From positions 1 to 64,000 of the forward strand of contig NZ_JAUSZI010000001.1 of the NCBI RefSeq assembly GCF_030817415.1: a DNA stretch of 64,000 nucleotides. Direction: 5' to 3'. This document shows, piece by piece, positions 15,679 to 23,307 of the stretch. The stretch's first letter is position 1; every line of letters starts with the position of its first letter. The position numbers and the translations under genes were made by a program. The notes beneath the pieces are model-generated. The model had not been told where the DNA came from. It saw only the letters and a list, made by a program, of their open reading frames with translations, and ran no database searches. Origin of the DNA: Streptomyces umbrinus (GTDB taxonomy: Bacteria; Actinomycetota; Actinomycetes; Streptomycetales; Streptomycetaceae).

Positions 15679-16614
15679 TCACTCTGGCTTCGGGAGTCGG
15701 ATGGCGACGGCCCTGTCGATCTGCTGGAGGGTCGCCCCGATCTCCTGGATGAGTGGGACGGCAACGTCTGGCTGCGCTTCGACAGCCCGGCGGGCTGCTG
15801 CCTTGTTCACCTTCTTCGCAGCTTCCTGGAGTGCGGCAAGGGTGGCGTGCAGGCGCTCGATGTCCTTCGCTGCGAGAGGGCCGGCGTTGCTGTTACTGGG
15901 CTCCGGGCTGCGCTCCCCTTTTGGGGAGTCCGTGCCGAGCGAGCTGATGTCGGGGACCGAGTCGTCCTTCTCGCCGCTGCCGGGCTTGTCGTCCGGGGTG
16001 TCCAGGAGGCTTCGGACACGACGGCCGATGTCGGCGGCGTCGGCGTCCTTGGGAAGGAACCCGAGACCGTTGACCACTTTTTCGACAATCTCGCCGGTGA
16101 CGCGGGTCCTGCACCGGGCGATGGTGTCGTAGACCGTGATGGCGACCTTGTCGTTCGTCTGACGGCGCAGCTCGGTCATCTTGCGGACGTGGAACTCCAG
16201 CGGCTTGTGACCGAGGTTGGCGAGGGCCTCGCCGACGCGCCATTCGTCGATCAGCCGGTAGAGCTGGGATTCGGAGACCTCCCAGGTGTCCCACACCCAT
16301 TCGGCGAAGTTGGGGTTCTCCTCGCGGTGCAGCTTGGCGGTGCTCATGGTCTCGAACGACTTGCCCGCGATCCAGAAAGCTGTACGGAGGTTGTCGACTC
16401 CGGCCTTGCAGGCTTCGAGATCCTCGCGCTCCTTGTCAGAGAGTTCGTCGTCGCTGTGCGGCTGATACGGGGCCGGGATCAGGGACAGGGCCGTGCCGGG
16501 GAGCGGCTTCACGACGACGCTCGCCGCGGCGGCGGTAGCGGGCAGGCCGCCGAACAGGCCGCCGGCCTGAGGCTGCTGTGCTTGTGTGGTGTCGACGTCG
16601 AACAGGCCAGCCAT
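15679..16614 (-). CDS. parB: ParB-like partition partner
   Basis: 311 aa. Its ATG overlaps the parA stop (TGATG), which identifies it as the second gene of a partition operon. The centre (AFWIAGKSFETMSTAKLHREENPNFAEWVWDTWEVSESQLYRLIDEWRVGEAL) reads as a helix-turn-helix typical of actinobacterial plasmid ParB-like proteins. The middle is Ser/Pro/Asp-rich and the C-terminus is a coiled coil (LHATLAALQEAAKKVNKAAARRAV) suited to dimerisation. No canonical ParB CTP-binding box is evident, so it is a divergent centromere-binding protein. A CTCCCC-TTTT-GGGGAG palindrome lies inside the gene at 15913. Confidence 0.65.
   Translation of the reverse strand: MAGLFDVDTTQAQQPQAGGLFGGLPATAAAASVVVKPLPGTALSLIPAPYQPHSDDELSDKEREDLEACKAGVDNLRTAFWIAGKSFETMSTAKLHREENPNFAEWVWDTWEVSESQLYRLIDEWRVGEALANLGHKPLEFHVRKMTELRRQTNDKVAITVYDTIARCRTRVTGEIVEKVVNGLGFLPKDADAADIGRRVRSLLDTPDDKPGSGEKDDSVPDISSLGTDSPKGERSPEPSNSNAGPLAAKDIERLHATLAALQEAAKKVNKAAARRAVEAQPDVAVPLIQEIGATLQQIDRAVAIRLPKPE
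15913..15928. promoter_or_regulatory. Candidate ParB site inside parB
   Basis: CTCCCC-TTTT-GGGGAG, a perfect 6-bp inverted repeat with a 4-base AT spacer, followed by TCC as in the copy at 17648. Confidence 0.45.
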
Positions 16615-17570
16615 CAGGCCACGCTCCCGCAGTGCTCGAAGATCTCAGTGGTCAGTTCCCGCATCTCCTTGGAGAGCGGGGTGATCGTGTCAGGAACTAT
16701 GTCGGCCCCGGTCGCGCGGCCGGCTCTCACGTCAGCCGGTGTCGCGGACACCGGCAGCAGATCGGCGTACTCGCTGAACAGCAGCCCCTTCTTACGGGCG
16801 TTGCGGGCCGGGACTTCGCGGTAGCCGACGATCGTGTCCAGGATCGGGGTGCCCTCGCCGAGCGTCGCGCGGATGTCCTTGCGGACGTCTGCGTGCATGA
16901 GGGTGGCCGCACGGTTCGAGCCGTAGAGGAACGCCCCGGCCATCTGGAGGTGGGGGTTCACCTGCTGCTTGACGACCTTGAAGTTCTTGCTGATTCGCTC
17001 CATGCCCGAGATGGACGAATCGTCGGAGCGGGTCGGAACGATCAGTGTCCGGGCGCTGCCGAGGACCAGCTGCTCAAGGGAGTCCTGTTCCGGGGCGCTG
17101 TCGAAGATGATGCGGTCGTACAGGGGGGCGATCGGCGCGAGGGAGCGGGCGAGGCTGAGGACGACGCCGGCACCTTCCTGCATCATGCGCAGCATCAGCA
17201 GGTTCGAGATGTCCGCGACCTGCGGGCCGCCGGGCAGCACGTCAAGGTTGGGGCGGACTTCGCGGATCGGCTGGAGCGGGACGCGGTCGTGGATCGCCCG
17301 GTACAGGCCCTGGCCGTCTATGGCGGAAGGTCCCGGCGGGTGGACACCGCGGCCGAAGCGCTTGATGCCGAGGTCGTCGTCGTCCTGGCCCGTCACACAG
17401 ATGAGGAGGGTGCGGTACCCGGCTTCCGCGGAGTGACCGGCAAGGTGCGCGGCCACGGTGCTCTTGCCGACACCGCCCTTGCCGGTGCCGACAGCGATGC
17501 TTTTGTCAGGGGGCTCGATCGCTTGCCCGGCACTCTGGTTCAGCACGAGGTGCCCTTCCTTGTTGCTCAT
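16614..17570 (-). CDS. parA: ParA-family partition ATPase
   Basis: 318 aa from ATG 17570; ATG 17603 is an alternative, and neither has a good ribosome site. The deviant Walker A box GTGKGGVGKST (KGGVGKST at residues 31-38), with its signature lysine, is followed by LLICVTGQDDDDLGI and by RIIFDSAPEQDSLEQLVLGSA (Walker B-like). It is a MinD/ParA-class ATPase that would form ATP-dependent patches on nucleoid DNA and move ParB-bound plasmid copies apart. It lacks the long N-terminal HTH of type Ia ParA. A CTCCCC-N4-GGGGAG palindrome lies upstream at 17648. Confidence 0.85.
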   Translation of the reverse strand: MSNKEGHLVLNQSAGQAIEPPDKSIAVGTGKGGVGKSTVAAHLAGHSAEAGYRTLLICVTGQDDDDLGIKRFGRGVHPPGPSAIDGQGLYRAIHDRVPLQPIREVRPNLDVLPGGPQVADISNLLMLRMMQEGAGVVLSLARSLAPIAPLYDRIIFDSAPEQDSLEQLVLGSARTLIVPTRSDDSSISGMERISKNFKVVKQQVNPHLQMAGAFLYGSNRAATLMHADVRKDIRATLGEGTPILDTIVGYREVPARNARKKGLLFSEYADLLPVSATPADVRAGRATGADIVPDTITPLSKEMRELTTEIFEHCGSVA

Positions 17571-17647
17571 TGTGGACCGCGCCGTGCGCGGCACAAGAGG
17601 CATCTTGGCACACCCTCATTCCTTGCCAGCACTGGCTTGCGGGCATC

Positions 17648-17665
17648 ACTCCCCTATTGGGGAGT
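17648..17665. promoter_or_regulatory. Candidate ParB site upstream of parA
   Basis: ACTCCCC-TATT-GGGGAGT, a 7-bp perfect inverted repeat 78 bases upstream of the parA ATG. It may be a centromere (parS) or an autoregulatory operator. The rest of the 17571-17994 gap shows no gene. Confidence 0.5.
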
Positions 17666-17994
17666 CCACTCGGACTGCATGATCCATCGAGCGGTGGACG
17701 GTGGGGAGTTGACGTTCTCCAGCCCCGGAACCGGGCGCGCCGGTGCTGCTGCCGTGCCCGGCGGGATCGATGGGGCGGGCTGGCGGCTGCACCTAGCTGA
17801 TCTTGTGCGGCTGGCCGGAGGCAGAGACGGGCCCGGCATTCAAGAGCGGTGCGCATTGAATCCCGATGCTGTCGGCGGTGGACTGCGCTCAGTTCCCGTC
17901 CGGCGCAAGGAAGTTGCGCCGCTAACTCCGGTTACGCACACAGTTCGGAGTGCCCGGAGGGGACACCTTTTTTCTGGAGACTGAGGAGATATTC

Positions 17995-18147
17995 ATGCCG
18001 TCCACCGACCGCACCCTGATCGTCACGGTGGCTTCGATCGGTGCCGCTGTCGCCGGCGTCACCGTGGTGGTCGCCCCGACCCTCATGCCGGTGCTCGGGA
18101 TCACGCTGGCGGCGTTCACGGCGCTGATGCTGGTCTTGAAGACGTGA
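17995..18147 (+). CDS. Small membrane protein
   Basis: 50 aa from ATG 17995 with GAGGAG upstream. Almost the whole chain is two hydrophobic segments (TLIVTVASIGAAVAGVTVVVA and MPVLGITLAAFTALMLVL) with no charged tail beyond the final KT. It is divergent from parA and followed by a strong terminator. Function unknown; it is similar in size to small Spd-type proteins. Confidence 0.7.
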   Translation: MPSTDRTLIVTVASIGAAVAGVTVVVAPTLMPVLGITLAAFTALMLVLKT

Positions 18148-18164
18148 GTGGGCCCGGAACGCAA

Positions 18165-18211
18165 AAGAGGCCCGTACCCCCGACAAACGCTGTCGGGGGT
18201 ACGGGCCTCTT
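18165..18211. terminator. Very strong bidirectional terminator
   Basis: A 21-bp perfect stem starting AAGAGGCCCGTACCC, 5-base loop AACGC, and the mirror arm ending GGGCCTCTT. It separates the small membrane gene (plus) from the minus-strand series ending at 18239. Confidence 0.9.
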
Positions 18212-18238
18212 CCTTGGTGGTCGTGTGCGTCAGAGCAT

Positions 18239-18943
18239 TCAGGTAACGGGAGCGCCGCGGCCCGGGATGTCCGTGGCTCCCTCCCTGCCGACCGCGGCCG
18301 CCAGGAGCGCGAGGGCGTCGGCTTCGTACGGGTCGCAGTAGGCGAGGTGGTCGCTGACGTCGAACACGGCGCCCTTCACGGTGAGCGTGAAGCCGGGCAG
18401 GACTGTGTCAGCCTTCCCCTCCAGGTGGGCGCTGAGGCGGTCGACGTCCCGGTCCGTGTGCCGGGCCTGGGTGTAGGGACCGAGGCGCAGCAGGATGTAG
18501 CCGCGGTTGTTCTTCCGGCGGGCTTCGACGTGGACGCCGTAGAGCGCCGGTGCCATGCCGACGTCGTCGGGGAGGTCCAGGCCCGCGGCGGCGTGGGTGA
18601 GCATCTGGTAGGCCGGATTCCACACTCCGAGGATCGCCTTCGTCTCGCAGCGCAGCCAGCCCTTGCGGGTGTAGCGGTGGGGGTAGGGCGTGTACGGGTA
18701 GCCGGGGTGTTCCAGGCAGACGGCGATGAGGTCCGGGCCGTGGTCGTCGCCGGGCCGGGGACGGACGCGCTCGATGAACGGGCCGACCCTGACCGCGGCG
18801 TCCTGGTTGCAGCCCGGCGTCCAGGCCTGCGGATTCTTGCGGGCCGCAAGCAACGCACGGAACGCGTCGACGACCGCCTGGTCCTCGGGAGCGAGGGCTT
18901 CAGGCGGCGCGTGGCCGCAGCGGCGAAAGAAGGCGCGCTTCAT
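18239..18943 (-). CDS. Hypothetical plasmid protein
   Basis: 234 aa. ATG 18943 overlaps the upstream stop (ATGA) with AGGAGG in front. It is mixed alpha/beta with an aromatic-rich central strand (CLEHPGYPYTPYPHRYTRKGWLRCETKAILGVWNPAYQML) and YILLRLGPYTQARHTDRDVDRLSAHLEG. No known catalytic motif. It is the last gene of a coupled pair with the gene at 18940. Unrecognised. Confidence 0.7.
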   Translation of the reverse strand: MKRAFFRRCGHAPPEALAPEDQAVVDAFRALLAARKNPQAWTPGCNQDAAVRVGPFIERVRPRPGDDHGPDLIAVCLEHPGYPYTPYPHRYTRKGWLRCETKAILGVWNPAYQMLTHAAAGLDLPDDVGMAPALYGVHVEARRKNNRGYILLRLGPYTQARHTDRDVDRLSAHLEGKADTVLPGFTLTVKGAVFDVSDHLAYCDPYEADALALLAAAVGREGATDIPGRGAPVT

Positions 18944-19677
18944 CGGGCGGCCTCCTGTTCGTGGAGGGGTGTGCTCACGTCGGCGGCCGCCGCTTGGCCG
19001 GCGCTCCCTTCGAGTTCGGTGTGGCGCTGCTGGAGATGGTCGATGGCCGTGTGGTCGGTCAACGCGGTCTGGATCAGGTCGCGCTGGTATTCCATGCCGG
19101 CGAAGAAGCCCGCGTGGTAGCGGCACTGGTCCTGGGCTTCAGCGCAGGCCGGGCAGTCCTCCCAGCCCAGGGCGTCATACGGCGCGGTCTCCGGTCCGGG
19201 ACGCTCCGATACCTGCCGGTGCACGGCGGGGGAGTATGGACTGCTGTTGGTGAACAGGTCCTCGCGCCAGGTGGGCGGCATCTCGCTGAGGAAGGCGGCC
19301 AGGGCGGCCGCGATCTGCGGGTAGTGGTCGTAGAGCGATGACCAAATCCGTGTGGCTTCGGTTTCCGGGTCGAACCGCGGGGCCAGTTCGTGGGCCTCGC
19401 GGGTGTAGGTGCGGGTCTTCTCGCGGCGCTCTTCCCAGCCGTTGGTGTCGATCCCGGCCTCGATCGCCGCTCCCAGGATCTGGGGGTCGCTGAGGAACTC
19501 GGGGGCCAGCAGCTGCGCGGCCAGGGTTTCGGCTGCGGCCCGGTCGCAGCGGGCGAGCGCGGCCACGGCCTGGTCGGTGAGGAAGGCGCTGCGGCGGGTC
19601 CAGATGTCGGCGTTGCTGTACGCGGTGGCCAGCATCCGTGCGCGCAGGCGTGTGAGTTGGGTGGTGCTGTCCGTCAT
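18940..19677 (-). CDS. Hypothetical plasmid protein
   Basis: 245 aa from ATG 19677 with GAAGGAGA upstream. It is mostly helical; residues near 185-200 have CPACAEAQDQCRYH, a possible metal site, followed by a helix (AGFFAGMEYQRDLIQTAL). It is coupled to the gene at 18239 through ATGA, so the two products may work together. I do not recognise either family. Confidence 0.7.
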   Translation of the reverse strand: MTDSTTQLTRLRARMLATAYSNADIWTRRSAFLTDQAVAALARCDRAAAETLAAQLLAPEFLSDPQILGAAIEAGIDTNGWEERREKTRTYTREAHELAPRFDPETEATRIWSSLYDHYPQIAAALAAFLSEMPPTWREDLFTNSSPYSPAVHRQVSERPGPETAPYDALGWEDCPACAEAQDQCRYHAGFFAGMEYQRDLIQTALTDHTAIDHLQQRHTELEGSAGQAAAADVSTPLHEQEAAR

Positions 19678-19730
19678 GAAGAGGGTCTCCTTCGAGAAGG
19701 TGCTGGCGTCGGCGGGTGCCGGTGTCGTGC

Positions 19731-19805
19731 TGCGGGGCGGCCGGTGTCGGCGGCCGCCCCGCAGGCATGGCGGTGCCCCGGCCCGCCGAAGCGGGGCCGG
19801 GGCAC
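19731..19805. terminator. Two tandem hairpin terminators
   Basis: TGCGGGGCGGCCG (19731) pairs with CGGCCGCCCCGCA (to 19763), and GTGCCCCGGCCC (19773) pairs with GGGCCGGGGCAC (to 19805). The first stem is the same as that at 23250-23288 behind the clamp gene. Confidence 0.75.
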
Positions 19806-19818
19806 GGGTGGGTGGTGG

Positions 19819-19911
19819 TCAGCCTGAGAGAGGGACGGGCATGAGGAGGTGGCGCAGCGCGTCCTCGAAGGCTTCGTCGCTGTGCAGCACGGCGAGCCCT
19901 GTCCGGGGCCT
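19819..19911 (-). pseudogene. Remnant of a dnaN 3' end
   Basis: Read on the minus strand it ends LRHLLMPVPLSG-stop, parallel to the clamp C-terminus LRYALMPVRLTG at 23308, with DEAF upstream in place of DDQG. About 25 codons remain, in frame behind the stop of the gene at 19912. The LMPxxL end is the conserved beta-clamp tail, so this appears to be a decayed tail of a second clamp gene. Confidence 0.55.
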
Positions 19912-20478
19912 TCAGATGGTGGTGCTGGTGCGGGCGATGGTGTCGGCGAGGTGCAGCAGCGCCGCGGTGTTGCCGTGGATGGCCGTCGCGATCGCTTCGG
20001 CGCCGGCGTCGTTGAGATGGTCGACGTTGAGGCCGTCCATCGCCCGGATCGCCTCCCGGCGGTACTCGCGTGGAGGGGCAGGGAACACGGGGAGTTGACG
20101 GCGGGCTGCGGCGATGTCGGCCAGCGAGGTCAGCAGCCCGACCCGTCCGAAGACCGGGCGGTCGTCCTCCCAGTCGGCGGTGTGCAGTTCGACTTCCCTG
20201 TCGTCCTCGCTCCACGCCGCGCGCACCTCGTAGTAGGGGTCCCCGTCGAAATCGGCGTCGGTCAGGTGGGCGGGCCGCAACTTGCCGGAGCCGTCGATGC
20301 CGGCGGCCGCGATCGGCTCGATGCCAAGGTCGGCGAGGCGCGTGTTGATCAGGTCGGCGTGGCGCCGGGCACGCAGCAGGCCCTGGGCCACGATGTCGAT
20401 CTGCTGCTCCTGGTGGGCGGCTTCGGCGGCGGCAAGCCAGCCCGGTACGACGGGCTGGTCGGTGGTGGGGCCGGTCAT
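19912..20478 (-). CDS. Hypothetical protein
   Basis: 188 aa from ATG 20478, which overlaps the upstream stop. Two helical ends (WLAAAEAAHQEQQIDIVAQGLLRARRHADLINTRLADLGI and LNDAGAEAIATAIHGNTAALLHLADTIA) flank a beta-rich acidic centre (DADFDGDPYYEVRAAWSEDDREVELHTADWEDDRPVFGRVGLL). Such proteins recur on Streptomyces plasmids, but I cannot name a function. It belongs to the coupled series 22094 to 19912. Confidence 0.7.
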   Translation of the reverse strand: MTGPTTDQPVVPGWLAAAEAAHQEQQIDIVAQGLLRARRHADLINTRLADLGIEPIAAAGIDGSGKLRPAHLTDADFDGDPYYEVRAAWSEDDREVELHTADWEDDRPVFGRVGLLTSLADIAAARRQLPVFPAPPREYRREAIRAMDGLNVDHLNDAGAEAIATAIHGNTAALLHLADTIARTSTTI

Positions 20479-20717
20479 CGGCTGTTCTCCTCAGATGCGT
20501 TGGGGTGGCTCGGGGGCCGGGTCAGGCCCCGGAAGGGGCGGACCGTGGTGGATCCGTCGGCGCGGCGGATCGCCACGTTGCGCGGCCCGGCAGCGGGGCG
20601 CCGGCCGGGCCACTGGAAGTGCAGCCAGTCGCCGGTGAGTTCGGGGGCGCGACGGGCGCAGTACGGGGTGACGACGGTGACGGGACGGCCGCGTTCGAGG
20701 TACACCCGGCCGGTCAT
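20475..20717 (-). CDS. Small basic protein
   Basis: 80 aa from ATG 20717, five bases after the DUF5131 gene. It has beta-rich pattern MTGRVYLERGRPVTVVTPYCARR, then PRNVAIRRADGSTTVRPFRGLTRPP. Basic throughout, and may bind nucleic acid or other proteins. Its position tightly between two genes supports it being real. Unknown family. Confidence 0.65.
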   Translation of the reverse strand: MTGRVYLERGRPVTVVTPYCARRAPELTGDWLHFQWPGRRPAAGPRNVAIRRADGSTTVRPFRGLTRPPSHPNASEENSR

Positions 20718-20722
20718 GCCAC

Positions 20723-21727
20723 TCACCGGGCGGCCGGGGCAGCGTCGTAGCTCGCGCCGTCCAGGAGCCGTCCGGCTGCCTTCTTGCCCACGCGGCGCAT
20801 ACGGACAGCGTCGGGTGGGGCGAGGGCCTCCCTGCCGTTCCAGGTGCGGCCCTGGGTGTCGATGAGGGTGATGGCGCCGCGGTCGTGTCCGTGGTCCTCG
20901 GGGGCGTGTTCTCCCCATTGCTTGAGGAAGAACGGCACTCCTGCCCATGTGCACTGATCACGCAGGTGGCGGGCCCACTGTGGGTGCATGGGGCGTGCCC
21001 CGGGTCCGCTCTCTCCTCCCGCGATCACCCAGTCGATGCCGTGGAGGCCGCTCTCGCAGCAGCCGGCGGCGTGGACGTAGGAGGCGGTGAGCCCGTGACC
21101 GCGTTCGCTGCCCATGGTGATGACGGCCCGTTTGAGGTTGACGGGCCCCAACAGCGGTTCGCAGGAGAGGAACCGTACGGCGGCCGGGGTTCCCAGCAGG
21201 GCGGGGATCCGGATGTCGGCCCATTTCTGGTCTTCGACCGAGACTCCCAGCCACACGTTGGGCAGCGGCTTGCCTCCCAGCATCGCGCCGGCTGCGAGCC
21301 AGTCCTCCTGGCAGCGGGCGAAGTGCTCGCGGCCCTGCTGCGCGACGTCGTGCCAGAACGTCGCCCGGGACAGCAGCGCCTTCATGCGCGCGTGCCTCTT
21401 GGTGAGGACCTGGTAGGTGTGGCGCGGGGTGAGCGCCATGATCGCGAAGACTTGGGCGATGTACGTGTCGGGGATGTCCTGGTGGAACAGGTCGGACATG
21501 GAGTCGAGGAAGATCCGGCGGGGCTTGGTCCAGGTCATCGGCAGCCGCAGGCGTTCGGGGCGCAGGATGATGTCGAAGCCGGCCTCGAAGTGGTGGCCCG
21601 GGATGCCGCGCCACCGTTCGGCGAAGGTCGCCGCGTAGCAGTGCGTGCATCCGTCGGAGATCTTCGTACAGCCGGTGACCGGATTCCACGTGCTGTCGGT
21701 CCACTCGATGCCGGTGGTGTCAGCCAC
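20723..21727 (-). CDS. DUF5131 (phage Gp37/Gp68) family protein
   Basis: 334 aa from GTG 21727 with GGGGAGG upstream. It opens with the family signature MADTTGIEWTDSTWNPVTGC followed by three cysteines at 20, 27 and 30 (C-x6-C-x2-C), which likely hold a metal or iron-sulfur cluster. Other family marks are IFLDSMSDLFHQDIP, TYQVLTKRHARM, NVWLGVSVEDQ, RFLSCEPLLGP and WVIAGGESGPGARPM. The family is widespread in phages and mobile elements and resembles radical-SAM-type folds; its reaction is not established. It overlaps the deoxyribosyltransferase-like gene by 8 bases, suggesting linked roles. Confidence 0.85.
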   Translation of the reverse strand: MADTTGIEWTDSTWNPVTGCTKISDGCTHCYAATFAERWRGIPGHHFEAGFDIILRPERLRLPMTWTKPRRIFLDSMSDLFHQDIPDTYIAQVFAIMALTPRHTYQVLTKRHARMKALLSRATFWHDVAQQGREHFARCQEDWLAAGAMLGGKPLPNVWLGVSVEDQKWADIRIPALLGTPAAVRFLSCEPLLGPVNLKRAVITMGSERGHGLTASYVHAAGCCESGLHGIDWVIAGGESGPGARPMHPQWARHLRDQCTWAGVPFFLKQWGEHAPEDHGHDRGAITLIDTQGRTWNGREALAPPDAVRMRRVGKKAAGRLLDGASYDAAPAAR

Positions 21728-22094
21728 GGCTCGCCTCCCCGTCGGGTGCGGGGTGGGTGTAGCGGATGGGCTTGCCGATACTGCGGGCGTAGTCGATCTC
21801 GCGGCGGGTGCTGTCGCCGATGTAGCCGCCGGGGTTGACCACGAGGACTTCGTCGGCGAGGTCGATCTTCCGCAGGTGCAGGTCGTCCAGGACCTGCTTG
21901 AGGCGGTCCGCTTTGGCGGCGGTGTCCCACAGGGGGTGCTGCTCTTTGAGGTTGCAGCCGGGGGCGAGGACGATCCGGCCGGCCACGGTCTCGTACAGGG
22001 CGGCTTCGGTGAACTGCTCCCAGAATCGGGTCGATCCGCACAGGACAACGATCGACGGGCGGGAGACGGTGGTGTGGGCGGTGTGGTGACGCAT
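21720..22094 (-). CDS. Nucleoside 2-deoxyribosyltransferase-like protein
   Basis: 124 aa from ATG 22094 with AGGAAGGG upstream. It has a Rossmann-like NDT fold: SIVVLCGSTRFW at the first strand, then LADEVLVVNPGGYIGDSTRREIDYARSIGKPI. The CGSxRF loop and the nucleotide-site EIDYA helix fit family members that cleave or exchange the base of deoxynucleosides or phosphates; exact chemistry is unproven. It is translationally coupled to DUF5131. Confidence 0.75.
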   Translation of the reverse strand: MRHHTAHTTVSRPSIVVLCGSTRFWEQFTEAALYETVAGRIVLAPGCNLKEQHPLWDTAAKADRLKQVLDDLHLRKIDLADEVLVVNPGGYIGDSTRREIDYARSIGKPIRYTHPAPDGEASRG

Positions 22095-22119
22095 GGGTCC
22101 CTTCCTGGACGTGGTGAAG

Positions 22120-22154
22120 CCCGGGGCGGCCCGCGCGGTGGCGGCCGCCCCGGG
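22120..22154. terminator. Hairpin terminator
   Basis: CCCGGGGCGGCC (22120-22131) pairs with GGCCGCCCCGGG (22143-22154) just before the dnaN fragment, mirroring the terminator at 23250 behind intact dnaN. Confidence 0.7.
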
Positions 22155-22169
22155 CGGGGCGGGTTGGGG

Positions 22170-22286
22170 TCAGCGGGTGAGACGGACGGGCATGAGCGCG
22201 TAGCGCAGGCCCTGTTCGTCGCTGGATGGCCGGCTTGAACGCTGGAGGTGAAGTGGAAGTCGACGGCTTCAGCAGACTCGGTGGTG
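22170..22286 (-). pseudogene. Partial copy of the dnaN 3' end
   Basis: Matches 23308-23424 from the stop codon through AGCGCGTAGCGCAGGCCCTG and GGAGGTGAAGTGGAA, but lost about 16 bases in the middle and gained one, breaking the frame. On the minus strand one frame still reads AEAVDFHFTSSV, as in the intact clamp. With the real 3' end it forms a direct repeat around the segment 22287-23307. Confidence 0.8.
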
Positions 22287-22717
22287 GGCCAGGACGACAG
22301 TGGTGCGTAGGGGCAGGAAAGCGTCATCGCCGGGGGTGGGTCCGGTCGGCTGTTCCTTGTGGGTCAAACGACCGGCACGCTCAGCGACCGGGCCGGGCTA
22401 CGGTGCTCGTCGTACGGGGCTGACACCGGCCATGGCGGTCGCGCATGACCTCACTTGCAGGGCGACCCTCGCCTGATGTGGCGTCAACTTGAGGCGCTGC
22501 ACGACTGACGAAGTTCCCTGCACGGACGACACAGTCCCAAGCCCACGATGATCCTAAGGTCCCTGGACGAGGCCAGAGCGAGGGGTCTAACACACCCGCA
22601 TCACGAGCCTTGTCCAGGCCATCCCCTGCCTGCATCACGCCAGCTCAGACCAAGGATGGAAAGGCTCACCGCGCGCCTGTCACCAGGGCCAACTCCCCAT
22701 CCACGAGAGGAATTTCC
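22287..22717. other. Gap without a gene
   Basis: No credible open frame in 431 bases. It should contain the promoter of the secreted protein gene starting at 22718. Base composition is slightly less GC-rich than the flanking genes. Confidence 0.5.
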
Positions 22718-23188
22718 ATGAGTATCCGCTCGATCCGACGAGTCAAGGGCGTTATGACAATCGGCGCCCTCACCGCCAGCCTCCTTGGAGGCTCCGCAGT
22801 CTTCGCTTCCCCAGCAGCTGCTGCCTATGCCGGGCACTGCAATGTCAATCAGGTGACATCGGTCGGTGTCACCCCCGGCTACTCCATCACTCGGCCGGCT
22901 TACATGCCTGAAGGCAGCTACAGCAGAACGGCCAACTGTTGGATGGATTACGGCAGCAGGGGATTCGGCGTGGAGTGGCTCCAGTTCACGCTCAACTCCT
23001 GCTATGGGTTCAACCTCGCGACGGACGGCGAGTTCGGGTCGAACACTCGCAGTGCCCTTGCGTCCGCCCAGCAGCAAGAGCGCATCACCGCTGACGGCAT
23101 ATACGGCACTCAAAGTCGTGAGTACTTGAAGTTTCCGCGATACCGGGAGATCAACGGTGACCGCAGCGGCTGCGAGTCGGTCAACTGA
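22718..23188 (+). CDS. Secreted peptidoglycan-binding domain protein
   Basis: 156 aa from ATG 22718 with GAGAGGAA upstream. The signal peptide is RRVKGVMTIGALTASLLGG...AAAAYA, cleaved near residue 35. The mature part ends in a peptidoglycan-binding type 1 domain (GFGVEWLQFTLNSCYGFNLATDGEFGSNTRSALASAQQQERITADGIYGTQSREYL). Four cysteines could pair outside the cell. It should bind cell wall. It is the only plus-strand gene in a long minus-strand region, flanked by direct repeats of the dnaN tail, so it looks like inserted cargo. Confidence 0.8.
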   Translation: MSIRSIRRVKGVMTIGALTASLLGGSAVFASPAAAAYAGHCNVNQVTSVGVTPGYSITRPAYMPEGSYSRTANCWMDYGSRGFGVEWLQFTLNSCYGFNLATDGEFGSNTRSALASAQQQERITADGIYGTQSREYLKFPRYREINGDRSGCESVN

Positions 23189-23249
23189 CGCGTAGAACCA
23201 TGGGGAGCTCGCCTCTTGCCCTTCTCGGAGTGTGCGGGCGGGATGGTGC

Positions 23250-23288
23250 TGCGGGGCGGCCGGAGCCGGTGTCCACGGCCGCCCCGCA
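23250..23288. terminator. Hairpin terminator behind dnaN
   Basis: TGCGGGGCGGCCG pairs with CGGCCGCCCCGCA across a 13-base loop; the stem is identical to that at 19731-19763. Confidence 0.75.
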
Positions 23289-23307
23289 GACGTCAGGGGC
23301 CGGTCGG

